A stretch of DNA of 64,000 bases, from the NCBI GenBank assembly GCA_013398275.1, contig VZSE01005034.1, forward strand, positions 713,526 to 777,525. Reading direction: 5' to 3'. Positions within the stretch are counted from its first letter, which is position 1, and every line of letters begins with the position of its first letter. The DNA comes from Promerops cafer. Taxonomy: Eukaryota > Chordata > Aves > Passeriformes > Nectariniidae. The notes below the pieces were generated by a model. The model ran no database searches. It was given only the letters and a program-made list of their open reading frames with translations, and had not been told where the DNA came from. The translations under genes were made by a program, and so were the position numbers. Below are positions 1 through 14,376 of the stretch, one piece after another.

Positions 1-3000
1 TTTACTCAGACCAGAATGCCATGCTGGGAAGATGCTCCATGTTGACTATGATTTATACAAGGGGAGTAAGATTATTAATACCGACACCTCGAACTAACCA
101 CAAAAATACCCACCTGAAACAATTAAAAGCAAATTGCACTCTATAATTTCTTCGTACATCACCCTCAGCTCAAACACTGTTTTCCAGGGATGTTTCCTCA
201 GTTCACAAGTCGTCCATGGGGGTGATGAAGACAGTGGATAGTAGGAAAAAAGACAGAAACAGCATAAGCAATAACACGATTAATCATATAGTGAACAATA
301 ACAATCCCAGTCTTTAAAATGCCAATCCAATTGCAATTATAAGCCCAACTCTCATTAGCCACTGCCCTCATCTTGAGTCCCAAGGATTGGAATGTTCTTT
401 AATGGTTGGTGGGTGTGAGGGATTCCTCAGTACTACATCTGTTGGATGTGGGTGCAATAAGTCTTTAAATCAGCCACAGAATTGCACATCAGGTCTTGAT
501 TTTAAATCCCATGGAGGGGGGATCCCCAACACATCATATATTAAAACACATCAGAGTGTCTACACCAAGCCTCAAAGGGATCTCCAGGTCCCATAGTACA
601 ACTGATTTCCTTTGCACACTGAAACAAGTGTGAATGGGTTTATTGAGGTGTGTTCACATACTTCAAAGGTTTTAAAATAGAGTTCTCTCTTGACCACATC
701 CTCTCATAGTTGGAAGAATTTTATAGGTAATGCTCCTGCCTTGCTGGGTAGTTCATAAACCATGAAAAATTGACTGTTGGAGTTCCCCCACTTGGAACTG
801 CTTCCTTTAATCTTCAGTGGAGGGGTGCTGCTATACCTAGAAAAAGAAAACAACACAAACTTCCCTTCGAGTTACCCTTTAGTGATTTAAGTTTAACTGT
901 TTCAATTTGGTTTCTCTCAGGAGGAGTTTTAACTTCTATCCCATTAAGTGCTTGCTGCACTGTTCTTGTATCTTCCCCCATTTTACAGGGGGGTCTCCTC
1001 CATTTAATTTCATGTCTGGAGGAAGTGAGGTTGTGAGAAGTTGGCAAGCACCTCTGCTTGTGATTTAGGGAGTGCTTAAACTGGATTTCTTTTAGGGTTA
1101 AGATTACCATTCTTCTGCTTCTCACCCAGTAGCCATGAATTAAGCTTCCAATTTTGGCAAATAACACTTTCTCTGTTTGCTCCGGTGATTTTAACTCTGC
1201 TGTCTGGAAAGTGCACCCAGCTTCTTGGCATTCCACTGCATTTATATTGAATGGATTTAAATCTCACCTGATTTATGGCCAGTCTTGGATATCTTGGTAG
1301 CTGTTTTAGTAGCAGTTTGCTGGCCCTGGCAATAGTTTGTGGTTCCAGTTTTAATTAAGGGTAGCGTGCTACCTCCTCGTCATCAGATGTCAATACAAAC
1401 GTTGCATTTTGCTCTTTATTAGAACAGACTTGTTCACCATCTCTCAGCTCCTCCACTGAACATGAAAGGTGTGAGTTACAAGACCTTGTTTCAGAGAACA
1501 TTACATCCTGCAATTCTTCCTGTGAGATTGTCTCTCTCTATCTCATGTGCACCACAAAGTTCCACCTGAAGGTTTTGGACATGATCATGCTTGGCTGATA
1601 GCAGTGCAGTGCCTCTTTTTGAGCTCAGCAGCAAGCAATGCCTCTGCCTGCAGCTTTTTCATTTCCCTCAATTTACTGGAAGTACAATCCTTTCACCAAA
1701 TCTTGTAAAGATATTGTTATTTCATGCTTTGATTTTGAGTCACTGATTGCTAATTTTCCAAATTTTTTGCCCATATTTTCTGGGAGTGTGACAGCATGGA
1801 GGGAGGGGCATTTGACATTCCCTACTCTTTCCCTCCTGCTGACAGCACAGGCAGGGATCAGGCTTGAATTAAACGCCACGGGTGTCTCCAAACATACAAC
1901 TGTTCTTTGAAGGAAGCCCCATTTCAAACAAACCAGTCTGTCATGACTGCATTCAATGCTTTCTCCTGTCAGTGTTGTGACTTGGAGTTGGGCTTGCCTT
2001 CTGTTTCCTGCAGTCAGAACTGCTGCAACTGGCAGAAGTAAAGACTTGGATTCATCCTCCCAGAGGTACAGCGAAAAGAGAGGGGAAAACTGCTGTATCA
2101 GTGCTTTGTACTACTGAGAAAACTACCTGCAAGAAAAATATCAATAAATTTAGTGCTGTCTGGTCTAAAACTGTTGCCTCTGTAGAGAAAGGATGAGAAA
2201 ACCAGAAGCCTGCAATCTCAATAAATTACCTTTATTCTAGGGTGGCTTGTTGGTTTGAGTGATCCTATTAACAGTGGGCACAAACAGCAGCATTTAGATG
2301 TGAGAACATGTAAGTGTTTATTACCTTTTATTGTGGAATGAAGGTTGTACTGGATAAAATTGCCAGTTGTCCTTTGTCTTAGACCTAGGTTAGTAGAGAA
2401 AATTAAGCCCAAATTTCATAACAGTGTAAGGAGGTTCAGGTCCTGTGGGGGCAGCAGTGAGAGAGACTGAACTTTACTATCTTTGTAAGCCTAATAATGA
2501 ATTTGTGGGGATGTGAGGCTGTGTGTGCAAACTCGTGGTGTCTGGGATGCTATCATATGTTCAGTTAGTGTTTCAGAGACCCAAAATTCTCTCAAACTTT
2601 ATTCTGGAGGACAGAAACTGCACACATTGGCCCATCTTCCACTTCTGGCTATGGAAAAGGGAAAAGAGGAGAGCTTTATTGTGGTCACTTCTACAGTGCT
2701 GTATTAGGTCTCCCTCTGCAAGCATAGCTCTTCTCTAATTCATAATTTGACCTGCCTGGTGCTGCGTGATCTCAGATGTGGGAGAAGTGGCCAAATATTT
2801 TGAGACTGCTTTTATAACATCTTTCATTTCAGAGTTATACCAAATACACTGAATACTTCTTGTGATCTGGATCAAGCTGTCTTTTCCAGATCCAGTAACT
2901 CATTTTTAGTATATGCAAATGTAACTTTCAGTTGCCAGGGGAAATCCCAACCATAAATCACAATTCTTTGGTGGCAGAGCTTTCAAACCTGTCTCTGGAA

Positions 3001-6000
3001 ATACTAGGGGTTTGTTTATGTGTTTTTATTTCCTGAGAGTGAGTTGATATTCCTTGAGGTGCAGAAGAAAGGCAAAAAATAATGGCTTTGCTTGGAAGCT
3101 GCAACACACTCCTGGTTGCAGATGTGTTGCATTTTAGAAAGGACTTATTAAACTGTAGGAAATAATGCTCACTGTTCTTATCCCTTGGCAAAAACAGTTA
3201 AGAGCACTGGAGATATTAGAGGAGACATGGTTAATGAAAAAGCATTGTGCTTAAAATTTATTACCTGTCTAAACTTTTTTTTTAATCTATGGTTATTTTT
3301 TTTTAATTAACTTTGTTTCAAACTCTGAAGAGACCAGCTACAATGTATGTAGGGAAATGCAGTTAAAACTAAATTGCTTTGCACAGGGAAAAAGCCAGAT
3401 TCTTGTTTTTCATTGATGACTTTTTTTTTTTCCAATTTTCTAGTACAAGTTCTTATATAGACTTTCTCATGTGGCTTTTTAATATATATATTCAATTCAG
3501 TACTTATAAAAACTTCATGATAGTCACTACTTTCTGTTTTTATAAGAACTCCAGCAGTAGATATACACAAATTTCCAATTTCCCTTCTGACTGCTTTTAA
3601 TATCAGAAGAAAAGAAGGGTTAGCACTGGAACAGAATAAGTGGAAAAAAAAATTCCTCAGAAGGAGCTATAGTAACATAAGACTGTTTCAGTGGTGTAGT
3701 TGCATGCAGTTTAGTTGATGCTGTCACAGCCTTGGGTATGAACATTCCAGTCTGTCAAAGTTTCCTGGGAACCAGCAAAGCTTCTTGTGCTAGAAATTCA
3801 GCACAGCCAGAACAACTGTGGGTATTTATTTTTCTCAATATTATCCACTTCTTGATACCATTCTCTAGCAGACAGAGAATTGTCATTAAATTAATAGTAT
3901 CTTTGAGTTTTATGCTAATTTCCTTGTGTCTTCTGCACAGAACCATGTGTGACATATATTAACAAATATACAAGTTATTTCTGCCTTCAGTAAGGGGATG
4001 AGGTGCTGGTTTTGAGGAATGAAACAGAGACTTTTCTCTTCAGAAACAACTTGCTTACTTTTCCTCAGTGTGTGAGATGCACTCTAAGGATAGAAAGAAA
4101 GGCAGGAGAGCTGGGAAGTATTTTTAGCAGGAGCTAGATAAGGCAGATAAACTGATCAAAAATTCTATTTTCTTGCTATGTTTGAGGGCCTTTCTATGGG
4201 TCCTAGCTTGCTGGAGTTTGTAATACCTGTCTGGCTAGGCTTGCTTAGGTGATAGTTTATTCCTACAATTTTTGACTGCACAGGGTGTAACAGTAGTCCT
4301 GGTATGAAATCTACGTTTTGTAGAGTATTGCTTAAACTGACCATCTGAAACAAGAATAGAGTAACTAGAACAGATGATGAAGTCTTTCATCCTCCCTGTC
4401 TGTTCTTCCCAATCTTTTTGGATAAACAGTGCAGGTTAATGACAGACCATAATACAGTGCATTATCAGCTTTTATTGTTTTCATTTGCTTTCACTTAAAT
4501 TTGGTCCATCCCAACCCTTTAAATAATGATTTGGCTGATTTTAAAATACTAACTTTTTAAATATTTTGACTTCTTTTTAAATGCTTCTTGATTATTATAG
4601 TTCTTGGATCTTTCCTGTGGACAGAGAAAGCTACGAGCTAATGGAAAATGCTGTGGTTCCCTGTTATGTGATTCCAGGGTTTCATACTGCATATTGTTTT
4701 CCTTATTATTTTAAGGTATACACACACATATGAATATACATAAAAGTCATAGGAGCTGGCCTAATGGGGTAGAGAATTATGTTTCAAATTTAGATACTAA
4801 TGAATTATATCTCTAATTAGGAAGTAAGACCAACTGGGGGTGGGTGAGTCTATGTCTAAAGTAATGTACTGCACTTCAGTGCCATCTCTTTGTTTTAAAA
4901 TAGTACAATGAGTATACACACAAATGCATACAGAAAGCACATTTTATAATCACAAAAGCTGATTAAACTTTTTCTCCTCCATTTTCCTCTCTGTAAGAAT
5001 AATATGCATTGACTACTTGGCATCATATTTCTCAGGCAGTTTCTACTTCCAGAAAATGATTTATTAACTAGAGTTCAGCTGCTTTTTGCTTTTGTTGCTG
5101 TTGACAAAAGGCATGTTTAAGCATGTTAAATGGGCTTAATGCAGTGGACAAAAATGATGGCTAAGAGTAGCAGAACTTGCTGCCAACACATATTTTTTCT
5201 TTGTAACATTTATAAGGAATAGTTAATCTGACCTCAAAGAAAAGAAACATATGCTCCACCAGATAAGGTGCTAGAGATGAATGAATCTGTCTGCTATGGA
5301 GCATTTGTTGGAATAAGTGAGGGAATAAAATAAAAGTGGAGCATGAGGGAAGGAAAACTAAGACTAAGATGGCCATGTCCCAGAAGGAAAAAGTGAAGTA
5401 AATCTGGGAAGTGACAAAAATAGTGGATTGAAAGAAGAGAAAGTAGATTAATGAGAGAGAAGGTAAAGAGTCAGGTCTGTTGGCAGTCAGCTCTCCCTTT
5501 ATGGCTTCACTTCTTATTTTGTCCTAGGTACTAGTTCAGGACTGTGGCTTGCACAGGGTGGGTCTTCTAAAGAATTGGGCTAAAACAGAGTAGTGCTTCT
5601 TAAGGGGAATAATTTTTTAATTGCGTAGCATTAATAAACTGCTCTGTCTTTAGGATCTCCTGGCCCCAGCATTATATACGGATACATGTGCATTTTCTGA
5701 AGGGATTATTAATTTTCATTTCAGTCCAGTGCCAAATATACAGAAAAAGAGAAAAAATAGCTGACTGGCTAGAAGCTTGAGATAAAGTGTAGGGTTTTAA
5801 AAGGAAGGAAATTAAAAATAAGAGAAGCATAAACAGAAAAGAAAGAGGAGAAAATGAATCTGAAGCACAAATCAGTACGGCTGTGTAGGGGTGGCATTTC
5901 ATATCCAGGCTGCTGACTTCAGTGTCCTTCAAAGGCAGTGGTAAAGATAAAGGAGTAAGATGATAGTGTTGATGGACCTGATATCTGGATGTTTAGACCC

Positions 6001-7036
6001 AGTCTGAATTTCAGCTTCTATCAAGCAAATGTCTTAGAGATTTAATCTCTGTCATGTATTTTTTGGTATGTCTCATTATTCCATGTATGTGACCAGGGGA
6101 AGTGGTATTATTTGGCCTTAATACATATGACCAAGATTTTACCTTTTGTCTCTGCATTTTAACTGTTTTCCCTCTTTCTGCTATTACTGTGAACTTTCAG
6201 TACTTTTAATGTGTCCTATTCTGATTGGTTATGTTTTCTCTCCAAACGGTAAATGTTTTTTACCATTAGCTTGTAAATATGATTTGTTGGATTGCTTAAA
6301 AATATCACAGCTACAGACTGAGTTTTGGTGATTGATCTTTTAATAGATTCATTTGCAAAAATCGTTACTCAGAAATAACTTAAAATTAATGTAGAGCTGA
6401 AATTGAATACGCAAACTTGCATTTGTACTTTCTTTAAAAATCCTGCTGAGTATTTGTATCTTCACTGTGTTGTTCAGCTTCTGAGTGAAAGCTGTGGCCA
6501 CACGTGATCCCTCAGTCACCTGCATAAGAAATATGAACATAACAGTGCATGCAAGTGACTTTTGCTCTGTATCACAACACATGGTGCTGTCACTAAGAGT
6601 GGCAGTGCATGTCTCCTCAGAGTGAGGACAGATGGGTGGCCACCAGTTCTCCGTGGCAGGGCTGATTCTGGGAAGGGACTTTGAAGTACTTCAACAGTGG
6701 TAGGAAGTAAAGCAAATGAAGGCTTTTAGTCTGCCTATAGAGAGAGCTGGGTATTTTCCATGAAACGGAATCAAGACCTTGCTTTTGAAGCGGGCTAGTG
6801 AATGTTTCTTGGACAGGAATCTGTTAGTCAAGGGAAGGGAACTGCAGTAGACCACCTTTGCTGGCTGTGAGTCATCCGCAAATTACGGTCACTGTGATTT
6901 AAAAAAAAAAATCAATTAAAGCAAGAGAGAAACAAGGCAATAAAAAGAATTTGTTGATATCAGCACTGAGCTTGGGTCAGTCCCTGAGGATGCTGCAGCC
7001 TGAGGCTAAGCCAGAATTAAATGTTTTCATGTTTAA
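1..7036. other. Unique non-coding sequence, no gene recognised
   Basis: AT-rich single-copy-looking DNA. No frame exceeds about 140 codons, and none has a recognisable domain or a set of consistent splice sites. The longest frame here (minus strand, 814-1236) has a composition typical of chance translation. Visible landmarks are an 11-T run at 3421-3431, an 11-A run at 6901-6911 and a perfect octamer ATGCAAAT at 2913-2920. I see no interspersed repeat that I can name. It could be intron or intergenic DNA. Confidence 0.6.
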
Positions 7037-7182
7037 TAGATTTTCTCTTTCCTTGTTTTCCTCTAGAAATGCTGCCATGGTGCATAGTTGGCAGCTGTAA
7101 CCGGACTGTGGTTAAACAAACTGACATTCAAGGAGAAGAAAAATTGCCCTGGAAGGCAGACACAAGCAGTCAGAGTCACTGA
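7037..7182 (+). other. Splice-acceptor-like tract followed by a 37-codon frame
   Basis: A pyrimidine-rich stretch of about 27 bases ends in CTCTAG at 7061-7066, which is a good match to a vertebrate 3' splice site. Three bases into the putative exon an ATG at 7069 opens a 37-residue frame that ends in TGA at 7180-7182. The peptide, beginning MLPWCIVGSCNR, is not one I recognise. A weak candidate donor (CAA then GTGAGA) lies near 7256 and would give an exon of about 190 bases. Strong acceptor look-alikes are common in T-rich DNA, so this could easily be a decoy. If it is real, an exon of a non-coding or 5'-untranslated transcript is as likely as a coding exon. Confidence 0.15.
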
Positions 7183-10100
7183 CAGGCAGATGTCACTACA
7201 AAACCTCTCACTCAATGATTGGCATTGGCAGCTGAACTGCTCAAAGCCAATTGACAAGTGAGAAGGACTAGATAGCAATGTCCATCTGCCAGTATGGAGT
7301 TGCCTGGTCAGGGCAATTCCAACTGACTGCATGTTTCAACACTGTGTAGGCTGGAAAAAAGGAGAGGGACATGCTGACACTAATGTTTAACTTTCACCTA
7401 TTTTTTATTAAAAAATTAATGTTGGTAATTAAGATATCAGAAGATCAGGAAACTGCCATTGTTAAGATTGGTACTTGAAATATTATGAATTTGAAGAATA
7501 TATGTCACACAAATGGTATTTCTTGCAAGTTCAGATTGGCAAATTAAAATTTGCATTCAGCTATGAAAATAGCAGCAGATACTACAACATGTAATGTGCC
7601 AGAACTTCAGGCTGATCTTATGTAACTGAAACTTCTTCTATTTGTGATTATTGGCAGGTATAATGCTTTTAAAATTGCAAATATATGCACCACATTGTGT
7701 CTGCAGACAATTACTCTGGCATCCCAGTGACAGCATTTTCTGTGTCAAAAAGCTTCTTTGAAAACATGGTGTAAATTTAGTAAAATCTGTATTAATATGT
7801 AAAATATAGCTTAGCTCCAGTTGGAGGGGAAACTGATGTGAATGTTCCACTATTTGACTTTTCATTTATGTGGTTGCGTGGTGCCACAACATTTTTATAT
7901 GTGGCCAGTTGTTGCTATTGGAGTTATGGGATAGTTGGAAATATGAAGAAGAAAATATAAGCAGTAATTTGCTCTAAATTGACTTGGCACTGTTAGCTCA
8001 AAGTGTTTGTGCCTTTTCTTTTCTAAGTTGTCTATGTAGACATCTCCGTTTTAAGTAGTGAGGCAAATAATGCGCTTTAGGCAGAAGTGGCATTGGCTGA
8101 GACACCATTAACTGAAGCTCCTGTGACTCCAAGTTCTGTAGTTACAGAGTCTGACAATGGGAGGAAACTTTTTACCCATTATTTTGAGGAAAATCATCTT
8201 GTTTTGTACAGCTTCTTCACTGTTTTGAAGTGAAGAAATAATGGGATTGTCTCCAACTCTCTCCAACAGTGGAAGAGCTACATCCCAAGTTCTCTCTGCT
8301 CTCCCAGTCAGCATTCATGTAATGCAGAAATTTGAGTGTATGCTTATTTTAATAATTATGCATAGTCTTGAGTTAAAATTATTTTATTGTTTTTAAGGGA
8401 AAGATAAAATATGTCTCATCCCCTGTTTTCCCTTGCTTTTTTTTCCCCATCCTTTTAACTTTGGAAAGCAGGAAGATATCTGTTTCAAATATCTTGGACC
8501 AGTCCTTAGGGACTTGAATCTTTCCTTTGAGGAAAGGCTCAGTTTCTTTGCACTGTTTTTCAGTGGGGTAAAAGACAGGTGGATTCCATAAACAACACAG
8601 AGACCTATTGGCCTTGCTGTGTCCCTTCCTATACTATAGGAGGTCTGCCTAAACCTTTAGTAGATTTCAGTAGACACTGAATTGTTCAATTGCATTGATT
8701 TGTTCCCAGTCTGTTTGGGTTTTTTTTTGGTGTTTTGGCTTTTATGGCAACAGGACCTTTCTTAAAAACAAAACAACCCCCTCCAACATGAGAACTCTGA
8801 GGAATGCCTTTTTCGAAGCCTTTTAACAAATACCTACTTTAACACTATCTGGCCTCTATTCTAGGTAGCCTCTCAAGGCATCATTCTCTTCCCCTCTCCC
8901 TCCTTTCTCCCTCCTCCCGGTTTCCCAGCTGGCAGACCTGGCATGGTGACATGTTGTGTCAGGTTGCATCAGTCATGTTTCCTTCTGTGACATTCTGGCT
9001 CAGAAGGAGATGTGACTGATGAGAGGTGATAGTGTCACATCACAACCGAGGCCTCAGCTGGAGAAGTCTGAGCAATTTTCTCATCCATCATTAAAAGGGA
9101 CATTGGATGGAGCAGCAGGGATGGCCTTACATCCCTTCCTTGCTCTCCGGTCCCTTTCACACAGCATGTTTTGCTGTTCTGCCCAAGTTAGCTTGAATCA
9201 AGTGCTGGTTTTGCTGAAGATCTTTTGAAGGCACGTAAAAAGGAGTTCTATGACATCTGTACTGGTGGCATAAATTTATCCGTGGGCAGCTGGAGTTGCT
9301 CTGTGTCTGATGAACCTTGCAGCCTGTCCTCAGTACTGTCCTGACCAGTCACAGCCATCATGTTGTGAGCTATTCCTTGCAATCAGAGAAATGAATTAAA
9401 AAGCTCGCAAGCTTCCCTCAGGCACTGTCAGAGGTCCACAGCTCACTAATGCTGCTAAATAACAACGGGCAGTTCCTGCTTGCTCCCGTGTAAAAGGAGC
9501 AGCAGTACATGTTGCAAAGCTGGAAAAGGGAATATCTGAAACAATGATAGCCCTTGTTAACCTTCCAATTATGTCTTGAATAACTAGCAGAGATTCCTTC
9601 CCTGTTTGCAGTATCTCTGTGCTCACCTGCAGCAGCTGTAGGAAGTGCTCTCCCTACTGTATATCACACATACATTTTCTCTAAGAGGGTGTCAGTAAGG
9701 CTCTGAGCAAAACTGGGCAGGATAAGTTTCTCTGCCTAGATGAGTTCCACTTTTTCAGATGAGTAGCTGCTTTTCAAGCTATGTTTTTCAGCTGCCTTTC
9801 AGGCTGACAGCAATACAGTGTTCATTGGTGAGCTGCCCATGTTGTAAAAAACATTATTCTGCAAATCACCTAATAAAGCTGTGGATTTTTTTCCTAATAT
9901 GTGACTGATAAATAAGGTAATTTTGAGAAAATGAAGGCACCATACTGCTTGTTACTGCTAGGAGAAATTAGATGAATCATTATTTATCTTTTCCTGAATC
10001 ATGACCCTGGCTGAAAATTCTCACCACTCTCAACTCCAAACACACCTATTTTTCCTTCTCTTTTCAGTTAATTTGTTTATGCCAATAAAATAAAATACTT

Positions 10101-13100
10101 CCCATTTTCTACCCCTTTCTTTGTTTTGATGCTTTTCTGGACCATGATTTTGGGGTTGGGGCTTACATTTTTTCAGTATAAAATGTCTTCAATTTTTTTC
10201 CTCTTTTCACAAAGCTTTTTGGTTGACCATCTTGGAATAGGTTCTTCCTCTCTTGCAACCACTGCATCCTTCCTTAAATTAATTGCTCTTTTTTCTTTTT
10301 TCTGCCTCGAACTCTGCTTCTTCAACTTTCCCCCACTCCCACCTTTCTTTCACCCTCACCAGTTATTGTTCATCTCTGTATTGTGGAAAGAATCAAGCTG
10401 TCATTTTTATGCCCATATTTTCCAAATACCTTCCCATTTATGAAAATAAAGTTAGTCTTCACTTCTGCCTCTCTGCCTTAGGTCTTACTGACTATCCACA
10501 ATCTGGAGACACAGAGAGAGGTGTTTCCTAATGGAAACACTCATAGAAGCTTGTGGATCTGTGTGACACCCACTAAGCCAGCTAAACTACTGCGAGGATG
10601 GATTTATTGAGTTACACTGTCAAATTACTACAGCAAGCTCAGCTGTCGAAGACTTCATCGTTCAGAAGCTCTTCTAAACTGTATTTGCTGTGATGGGTGT
10701 TGCTGGTCTTGATGCTTTCTCTTAGACTAACCCTGGGATACATGTTGCCAGCTTTCATGTAGGAATCTGCCCAGTATAAATGGGTTTGCTGTGCTTGCAT
10801 GGTCAAGCAAGCTGAAAGGAGTGTCTTTCTTTTAAGAAAATGAAAGGAAAGGTCCGTATGTTTTTGATGTCGCTCTTTCCTCATCTCCTCCCTAAGTGTT
10901 GTTTTTAATTTTTCCAGGACGTTGAATTTATTTTCCTGGGAAAGCATGCTTTGTATCTTCCTGGGCACAGCTGAGTCTCAGGGCTTGCAGAGCAGAACAG
11001 TGGAAGACATGCCAGCGTTCTCCAGTGCTAGCTTTTTATTTTGCCCTGCTTTTTCATATCCTCCCATACTCATGAGCCTGTGTTACAGATACTGGCAGGC
11101 TCCACTGTTGAGAGCTGGATGGTCTTTGCTCTCTTCTCTGGGAAGTATAACAGGAAGATGTGCAAGGATGGGGCATGAAGCAGTGCTGAGGCTTGTCAGG
11201 CAGGAAATCTGGCTGGGCTGTAGAGGAGGTGAGCAGGTTGGAGAGTGAGGGTCCATACACAGGATATCAGTCTCTCTCTCTCTCCAGTCTGTAGCTTCTG
11301 TTTTCTGCCTGGCTGCACTCGCTGCCTTCCTACTGCCCCTCTGGGAATTGCCCTCTTATTACCACAATTACAATCTGTACACATTTCATTAAACTAATAT
11401 CGCTTCGCGCAGACTTTCTCCACCAAAGTGCACAGCTGGAGGCCCATTTCTTTTCCTCAGCTTAAACACTTTGACAGGTTAAGAAAGCTATTATGGCTGA
11501 ATAACAGGTGTTGCAAAACAATGTGCATTTGATGTTTAAATGAGAGAGCTTCTTTATTGACTGCCTTTATTGCAGCAAAGACTCTCCTTTTTCAAGATGA
11601 CTGGATTTTTATTGGTTTTACTGCTTTTTAAAGTGTATTCTGTTGTTTCAGAATAGGTCCAGAGTGACTGTCTGCTGTTATTTGTTATTCTGATGTCTTT
11701 TGTTATTTGCACATTTTTGCTGCCTTATCCAGGTGTGGGATACTGGTACTAAATAGAAAAATTTTATTTTGTCTCTGTGTAACGCCAGTCCTAAGTGCTT
11801 CTTGTTCCTGGGCAGCTCCCAATGGAGCTATAAGCCATTCTGCACCATTACTTTGCTTATTATTTCTAAGCAGACTTGATTCACATCCTACCTATGCATA
11901 AAGCACCATCTAAATATATATATGTAAAATATACATAGTAGTTTACATATTTAAGTTAAAGCTGGGCTTTAGAATGGCTTGCAAAGATTTTCAGAATGTT
12001 GCAGAAGACTTGGGCTGGCCCAAGTAAATCCCATTTGTTTGGGAATCTCATCATTTGTTATTGCTCTGCGGAGCTATGCAACATGATTAATAGAGTGTGT
12101 TCACAGATGATCCAAGAATAGCATGGCCCCAAAAAAGGAGTGTGTGAGAATCAGGTATTCAATGCAATATGCTGTTTAATTAAACACAACCAATATGTTG
12201 TAACTGAAAGAAATATTAAAATGATAAAAAAGAGGGGGGAAAGTAAGATTTTTAATGTTGGCAGTAAAAATAGAAGTACTCTCTTAGAAAAATAAATCCC
12301 TTCCTAAGTAATATCACCATCTTCCCTCTCCATGCCTCCCACCTGGTACTCGGGCTGAATTTTAGTAAAGCTTTCTGCAAGGCAGGAGGGGCATTTTCTT
12401 TCCTACTCCCACAAGTAGATTTTGCCTAATGCAAGCAGTTTGAAGAAGCTTCAGGACAGAAAAAAATATAACTATGCCTAACAGTAGAGTAAGGACATAA
12501 TGGCTCTGGTATCATCTTTCTTTTCTGTCCTACTAAATATTTTGTACTCCAAAATTGTAAAAGAATAAATTAATAACATGACATTTTAGCAGCCAAAAGT
12601 TCAGACGAGAGGAAGTCTTACATTGAAAATGAAGCCAAAATCTGTTCAAGCTAGCTTCATTAATATGAAATCTTTACCCTGCCTATAACTCCTGCCACAA
12701 ATCAGGCACTGATGCAAGGTCTGGCACACTGAGAAGGGAGAGAGTGTCTGTCTGTTTTGAGGGAACTGTAGAAAATCTCACGGGAGGTCTTGCTGGCTGG
12801 GCTTATTACTCCATTTTTTCTTACATGACTGATGTGAATGCCACATGAATTATGTGCAACACCAAACTGCAAGTAGAAGGAAAATTGTGTGCAGATGAGG
12901 AAGAAGGTGGGAAAGCAACTAGCTTTCAGCACCACCATATATTTTTTTTTCAGTAGGCAATAAATTACTTCTGCAAGCCTCTGGAAAATTACCTGTAATA
13001 GAGGAATTAGCCGTTTCTCATTATGTTGATATTTGGTATATTTAAATTTCTCACAATGCTGAAGAAAAGTGAAATGCTAATTGTTACTTTTTTTTTCTAT

Positions 13101-14344
13101 AAATGACTCTGTCCATAACCAAAGAAGTCTGTCAGGATGTTGTCAAGAGAAAATTGTGCTGTTTCTTTTGTCGCCTCTTTTCTTCTCCCATGTTTCAAAA
13201 GTCAGCCTGTGAATACTAAGTTGCTGTTGCCAGCCTGCTTATTCAAAAGCTTGTATCTTAATGCATGTGTAGTTGTCTTCAGTACACCTAACGTATAACC
13301 CAGTCCCTACAGTGCAATGTATGTTAACAAAAAGGAAAATTTTTGGATATCTAGTGGGATTGTGCTCCATTTGGAGTAACTGAACACACTACAACTTGTC
13401 TAGATTGATAATGGGGTTAGTGAGTCTTGGCTGTGTTTCTTCTTCTCCTCATAATTGCAGCAAACCCAAAGCAACCCTTTCTCTAAGCTAAAGTTGTATT
13501 TATGGTTTAGCTATTCTTGCTTTCTGAAAACACAACCCCCCTCTGCAGTTACTGGTTGTTCCTTCCATTCATTGCATATTTGAAAGGGCAAGAGTTGGGA
13601 TCAAGGCACAGTCAGGAGGCCAGTGAGTTTCCAGCTACTCCTGCCTCTCTCAACTTGTCCTATTTGTGCAGTGTAACTTCAAGATAATCAGGGGAGAGGC
13701 CAGAGGAAAGGAGCATGGCTCTTCAATGGAGGGATGTCTGGATTCATGTGAGAAGGAGAGCTGGATGGAGATGAGACAGAGAGTGGAGGGATGCCTGTAG
13801 GCTGCTGGAGAGACAGCAGTATAAGGGAATATAAGGGAAAGAGAGAAGGCAGGGCTTGTATGTGTGTTTGTATTGCACACAGCTAGGAGAAACAAGGCCA
13901 GGGTGATCAAAAATTAGGAGACAGGCTCTGGCTATTGAAAAAGGCAAAGAAATAGAATTAAAGTAGCAGCTAATAAAGAAAAAAAATAGGGAGGGGAAGG
14001 ATATGTTAATCTCTATGGGGAACAAAGGAAAGACAAAAGGAGAGGAATAGAACAAATTGAATGAAGGTAATGAATTACGAAAGTAATGCTGTTACTCTGC
14101 TTTCATTTGCATTTATTTCTCTCATGACTGACTGGAAAGAACAAATTACAGTAGAAGACATGATTGGAATGGTAGAAACAAAATGTGGGTAAGAAAACCT
14201 ACATACTGTAAAAGTACTTGTAAACAAAATAAAAAGGATCAAAGTGTCTCAGTAGGAGCTTGGGGAAGAGTTAACAGGGGGAAGGAAAAGAAATAGTAAT
14301 TCCCAGCTTGTAAAAAGTCTTTGTTTCTTTGTTTTTTGTGGGGG

Positions 14345-14345
<1 letters not shown>
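7183..14345. other. Unique non-coding sequence, no gene recognised
   Basis: No coding region is recognisable on either strand. The stretch at 10060-10440 is strongly pyrimidine-rich on the plus strand, which explains the frames of 80-105 codons there: they are rich in Phe, Leu and Ser, as expected for translated polypyrimidine. A purine-rich stretch at 13680-14060 gives the mirror-image effect on the minus strand. A tttgggttttttttt motif occurs at 8714-8728 and a (TC)7 run at 11271-11284. No interspersed repeat could be named with confidence. Confidence 0.6.
11271..11284. repeat. (TC)7 microsatellite
   Basis: Seven uninterrupted TC units are visible in an otherwise unremarkable stretch. It is short and may be polymorphic. 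Confidence 0.9.

Positions 14346-14375
<30 letters not shown>
14346..14375. repeat. Poly-T run of 30 bases
   Basis: Thirty consecutive T follow GGGGC and are followed by GTTTG and seven more T. A homopolymer of this length could be the poly-A tail of a minus-strand retroposed insertion. However, I see no recognisable element or target-site duplication on the 5' (higher-coordinate) side, so I call it only a simple repeat. Its exact length is likely to be unreliable in a draft assembly. Confidence 0.9.

Positions 14376-14376
<1 letters not shown>

Noticed and set aside
8530..8590. Words resembling an internal CR1 segment ('gaggaaaggctcag', 'gacaggtgg')
   Set aside because: Two short words without collinear sequence between them; chance is more likely.
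10126..10531. Overlapping Phe/Leu/Ser-rich frames resembling membrane proteins
   Set aside because: These are translations of a polypyrimidine stretch. Two plus-strand frames look equally membrane-like, which is a compositional effect.
13650..14055. Two overlapping minus-strand Ser/Phe-rich frames
   Set aside because: This is the mirror case: a purine-rich plus strand read in reverse gives pyrimidine codons. No coding evidence.
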